Source: Desulfonema limicola
GTDB taxonomy: Bacteria > Desulfobacterota > Desulfobacteria > Desulfobacterales > Desulfosalsimonadaceae
Assembly (NCBI GenBank): GCA_020722245.1
Contig: DYLE01000027.1
Coordinates: forward strand, 1-17,114
Direction: 5' to 3'
DNA length: 17,114 bases
Below the pieces are notes generated by a model that was not told the DNA's origin, did no database searches, and saw nothing but the letters and a program-made list of their open reading frames with translations. Made by a program: the position numbers and the translations under genes. Numbering within the stretch: the stretch's first letter is position 1; each line of letters opens with the position of its first letter. This document shows, in pieces, positions 14,214-17,114 of this stretch.

Positions 14214-15272
14214 ATGGGAAAACATAGATCCTGGATAATGTGGCTTGCGCTGATTCCGATGCTTTTTGAATCGGCCGGCGCTTATGCCGAAGACAGCCCG
14301 AAGATCCTTGCCAAGATGGCCACCATCGCGCCGAGGGGCTCTTTTATCATGCAGCAGATGGATGAAATGGACGCCCTAATCCGCAAAGAGACCCAAAACG
14401 AGGTGGGCATCAAGATTTATTACGGCGCGGTGCAGGGGGATGAAAACGATGTGATGAGGAAGATTCGCATGGGCCAGCTTCACGGCGGCATGTTCACCGG
14501 CCATGGCCTGGCCCAGATCGTCCCCGAGGTGCGCGTGACCGAGGTGCCTTACCTTTTCAGGAACTACGATGAGGTGGCGTATGTCAGAAAACAGCTTCAG
14601 GACACCATGGAAAAGCTGTTTGATGAAAAGGGGTTTGTGGTTCTGGGATGGAACGAGGTGGGGTTTGTGTATAACTTTTCCAAGGTTCCTATCACCTCCA
14701 TTGAAGTCGCAAGAAGCCAGAAATGGTGGATGTGGGAGGGGGATACGATGAGCCAGGCCATGTTTGATGCCTTTGGGATCACGCCGATTCCTTTGTCTTT
14801 TACCGATGTGATGACCTCCCTTTCCACCAAACTGATTGATACTGCCCCCATCACCCCCTATGGCGCCGTGGCCTACCGGTGGGATACCCGGTTCAAGTAC
14901 ATGAGCGAATACCCCACCACCAACGTGCAGGGCGCCACCATACTTACCAAGCAGCTCTGGAATCAAATCTCTCCCGAGAGCCAGAAAAAGATTATAAACA
15001 TCTGCCGCCCCTACTTTGAACGCCTCAGCCTTCATGCCAGGGAGCAGGATCGAAAATCCGTCGATGTGCTCAAAAAGTCGGGGATCCAGATCGTGCCCTT
15101 TGACCCCGAAAAGGATGAGCAGCAGCTTCAGTTTGTTTTCGATACCGCAAAAAAGGCGAGGGAAAATCTGGTGGGGAAGATTTATTCCCAGGAACTCCTG
15201 GACAGAACCCTTTCCCTTTTAGCCGAATACCGGCAAGCCCATCCCAACAAAGATATTGAAAAGCTAAGATAG
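14214..15272 (+). CDS. dctP: TRAP transporter substrate-binding protein (DctP/TatP type)
   Basis: 352 residues with a cleavable signal peptide (cut probably after AYA, residue 25). The fold order is that of DctP-family periplasmic binding proteins: an opening strand KILAKMATIAPRGS, the GDENDVMRKIRMGQLHGGMF segment, VPYLFRNYDEV, and the late DRKSVDVLKKSGIQIVPF region. In most DctP proteins the segment after this reads K-x-R-V, with an arginine that binds the substrate carboxylate. Here the matching stretch is QKWWMWEGD (residues 169-177), and Trp172 takes the place of the arginine. That suggests a substrate without the usual carboxylate contact, in keeping with TatT-linked systems. The alignment is from memory. 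A GAAAGGCGG-like ribosome site precedes the ATG, and dctQ follows 13 bp after the stop. Confidence 0.85.
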   Translation: MGKHRSWIMWLALIPMLFESAGAYAEDSPKILAKMATIAPRGSFIMQQMDEMDALIRKETQNEVGIKIYYGAVQGDENDVMRKIRMGQLHGGMFTGHGLAQIVPEVRVTEVPYLFRNYDEVAYVRKQLQDTMEKLFDEKGFVVLGWNEVGFVYNFSKVPITSIEVARSQKWWMWEGDTMSQAMFDAFGITPIPLSFTDVMTSLSTKLIDTAPITPYGAVAYRWDTRFKYMSEYPTTNVQGATILTKQLWNQISPESQKKIINICRPYFERLSLHAREQDRKSVDVLKKSGIQIVPFDPEKDEQQLQFVFDTAKKARENLVGKIYSQELLDRTLSLLAEYRQAHPNKDIEKLR

Positions 15273-15285
15273 GACGCAATTTAAC

Positions 15286-15852
15286 ATGCAATGCCTTAAA
15301 TGCGGCGGCGATTTCGACCCTGAACTGTTGGAATGCCCTGTTTGTGCGGCCGAACGAAGACAGCACGGGAGAATCAACCAGGCGCTTGTAAAAGTCGAGG
15401 ATATCCTCCTCGAGGTCTTTTTGGGCGTCATGGTGGTCATGGTCCTGCTCCAGATCCTCATGCGAAACCTGTTTCAGTCCGGCATTATGGGCGCAGACGA
15501 CCTGGTCCGCCATCTGGTTTTATGGATCGCTTTTTTAGGCGCCGGGATCGCCACGCGAAGCCGCGCCCATGTCAAGATCGATGCGTTTGCAAAGTTGATT
15601 CCCTCTCGTCATCGGCCGTTTGTGGATGTGCTGATCAATCTTTTTTCCTGCGTGATCTGCGGTGTTCTGGTGTATGCCTCCTATCAGTTCGTCTGCATTG
15701 AACGCCGGGCCTGCGGGGTATCGACCTTCCTTCACCTTCCGGTATGGGTGTTTGAAATGATCCTGCCGGTCGGGTACCTGGTGATTGCCTTCCGGTTTGC
15801 TCGAAACGGCCTATCCAGTCTGTTGGAGATGCTCAAGGGAGAGATGCGGTGA
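15286..15852 (+). CDS. dctQ: TRAP transporter small permease DctQ with N-terminal zinc ribbon
   Basis: 188 residues. Four transmembrane segments are visible: about 39-62, 75-92, 112-136 and 149-172, as expected for DctQ, with the family-typical LVRHLVLWIAFLGAGIATRSRAHVKID region. The odd part is the start: residues 1-20 form a compact zinc ribbon (C3, C6, C17, C20; CxxC, ten residues, CxxC) before a charged linker. DctQ proteins usually start almost at the first membrane helix. The ribbon should face the cytoplasm if the usual DctQ topology holds. An AGGACG-like site overlaps the end of dctP. The stop codon TGA overlaps the GTG start of dctM, so the two are translationally coupled. Confidence 0.88.
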   Translation: MQCLKCGGDFDPELLECPVCAAERRQHGRINQALVKVEDILLEVFLGVMVVMVLLQILMRNLFQSGIMGADDLVRHLVLWIAFLGAGIATRSRAHVKIDAFAKLIPSRHRPFVDVLINLFSCVICGVLVYASYQFVCIERRACGVSTFLHLPVWVFEMILPVGYLVIAFRFARNGLSSLLEMLKGEMR

Positions 15853-17114
15853 TTGAAGCCCTTATTCTCCTGATTGTGGTGATGGCACTCCTTGGCGCGC
15901 CGATTTTTGTGGTCCTCTCCGCATTCGCCATGGTTGGGTTCTATGTGGATGAGATTCCGTTTGCGGCGCTGGTGGTGGATACCTACAACAAGTTCGCCAA
16001 CAACCCCATCCTCTATACCATTCCCTTGTTTACCTTTGCCGGGTTCATTCTGGCCGAGAGCCGGGCCTCTGTGCGTATCGTCGATTTTTCTCGAGCCGTG
16101 TTGGGATGGCTTCCGGGCGGGTTTGCCATCGTGGGGCTTTTTGCCTGCGCGTTTTTTACGGCCTTCACCGGCGCGTCCGGGGTCACCATCATCGCCCTGG
16201 GGGGGCTGCTTTATCCGGCCTTTATCAAGGAGCGGTACCCGGAGCGGTTTTCCCTGGGTCTGCTCACCTCCTCGGGAAGCCTGGGGCTGCTTTTTCCCCC
16301 GAGCCTGCCCATCATCATCTTCGGCGTGGTGGCCGAAGCCAGCATCAATCAGCTTTTTGTGGCAGGTCTGTTCCCGGGGCTGCTTTTGATTCTGCTGCTT
16401 TCTATTTACAGCGGATTTGTGGGGGTTCGATCAAAGGTGGCCAAGGAGAAGATCAGCTTTCGCCAGATCCTACGGGCCACCTCCGCGGTGAAATGGGAGC
16501 TCGCCATCCCCCTCATCGTGGTGATCGGCATCTACGGCGGTTATGTGACCCTCGGGGAGATGGCCGCGTTGCTTGTTCTGTATGCGCTGATCGTTGAGGT
16601 ATTCATTCACCGGGAGATCAGCCTCCGCTGCCTTCCGGTGATTATGAACCAGAGCATGATCCTTGTAGGCGGAATCCTGATCATCCTGGGTTCGGCCCTT
16701 GCATTCACAAACTACGTGATTGACGCCCAGGTCCCCATGCGGATTCTGGAGGCCATGCAGGAGATCGTCACCTCCCGCTGGTTGTTCCTTATCGGTTTAA
16801 ATATTTTTCTGCTGATCGTGGGCTGCCTCATGGATATCTATTCCGCGCTCCTGGTGGTGGTTCCCCTGATCCTGCCGATCGCCTTAAGTTACGGCGTCAA
16901 CCCGGTTCACCTGGGGATCATCTTTTTGACCAACCTGGAGATCGGTTACTCCACCCCGCCGATGGGCATGAACCTTTTCATTTCCTGCTTCAGGTTCCAT
17001 AAGCCGGTGCTTACGCTTTACCGCGCCACCGTACCGTTTCTAGTCATCATGCTGATCGGGCTGATCGTGATTACCTATATTCCTCAGCTGAGCCTGTGGC
17101 TCGTTTCCTTTCTC
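15849..17114 (+). CDS. dctM: TRAP transporter large permease DctM (3' end outside window)
   Basis: The frame starts at GTG 15849-15851, overlapping the dctQ stop (GTGA), and stays open to the last base: 422 codons. DctM proteins are typically about 425-430 residues, so only a few residues should be missing. It is a very hydrophobic protein with a dozen or so membrane segments. Family landmarks are TIPLFTFAGFILAES (58-71), CAFFTAFTGASGVTIIALGG (100-119), GSLGLLFPPSLPIIIFGV (143-160) and, near the end, FLTNLEIGYSTPPMGMNLF. DctM forms the transport channel with DctQ and uses an ion gradient, usually sodium, to drive uptake of ligand released from the binding protein. It completes the T-P-Q-M set. 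Confidence 0.92.
   Translation, partial: MIEALILLIVVMALLGAPIFVVLSAFAMVGFYVDEIPFAALVVDTYNKFANNPILYTIPLFTFAGFILAESRASVRIVDFSRAVLGWLPGGFAIVGLFACAFFTAFTGASGVTIIALGGLLYPAFIKERYPERFSLGLLTSSGSLGLLFPPSLPIIIFGVVAEASINQLFVAGLFPGLLLILLLSIYSGFVGVRSKVAKEKISFRQILRATSAVKWELAIPLIVVIGIYGGYVTLGEMAALLVLYALIVEVFIHREISLRCLPVIMNQSMILVGGILIILGSALAFTNYVIDAQVPMRILEAMQEIVTSRWLFLIGLNIFLLIVGCLMDIYSALLVVVPLILPIALSYGVNPVHLGIIFLTNLEIGYSTPPMGMNLFISCFRFHKPVLTLYRATVPFLVIMLIGLIVITYIPQLSLWLVSFL

Noticed and set aside
15892..16389. Open frames of 163-165 codons inside the dctM region.
   Set aside because: They are out-of-frame shadows; the true gene starts at 15849 and stays open to the window edge.

Overview
The window looks like a piece of a Desulfobacterota (sulfate-reducer type) chromosome. 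It is fairly GC-rich and carries HdrA/HdrBC/MvhD-type electron-transfer genes and a TRAP transporter, with palindromic and transposon-derived debris between them. No rRNA, tRNA or CRISPR array was seen. The taxonomic placement is inferred from gene content only.

Region 1 (1-5278, + strand) is a heterodisulfide-reductase-like electron-transfer cluster. It holds the 3' part of a short, degenerate HdrA-like flavoprotein with two 4Fe-4S motifs, then an MvhD-HdrC-HdrB fusion (1027-2616), then an HdrA-MvhD fusion (2825-5278). The last gene is interrupted by an in-frame TGA at 3449-3451, exactly where HdrA normally has a cysteine. A 7-bp hairpin with a GGTC loop follows at the spacing expected of a bacterial SECIS element. 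I read it as one 817-residue selenoprotein, not two genes or a pseudogene. Together these proteins would make a cytoplasmic, probably flavin-bifurcating, Hdr-type complex. Two palindromic repeats lie between the genes, and a 7-bp tandem repeat runs across the hdrA stop codon.

Region 2 (5279-7930) is an accessory scar. It contains the C-terminal helix-turn-helix remnant of a REP-type (Y1) transposase, two copies of a roughly 150-bp MITE-like repeat (one with short terminal inverted repeats, inserted into a DUF4258 gene), and a membrane-anchored coiled-coil protein on the minus strand with prolines every 7n residues. Next come an IS91-family transposase fragment and the last ~110 codons of an RND/MMPL transporter, also on the minus strand.

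Region 3 (8058-13095, + strand) encodes a periplasmic LolA-like protein, an outer-membrane beta-barrel and a large lipoprotein. The lipoprotein contains a perfect 420-bp internal direct repeat and EF-hand-like loops.

Region 4 (13201-17114, + strand) starts with a sigma-70-like promoter. It then encodes a TPR-associated TRAP transporter (TPAT type): TatT lipoprotein, DctP-like binding protein, DctQ with an unusual N-terminal zinc ribbon, and DctM, which runs off the window end. Regions 3 and 4 put outer-membrane, periplasmic and inner-membrane parts on one strand, which suggests an envelope-spanning uptake or trafficking route, perhaps for a hydrophobic ligand. That link is inference.
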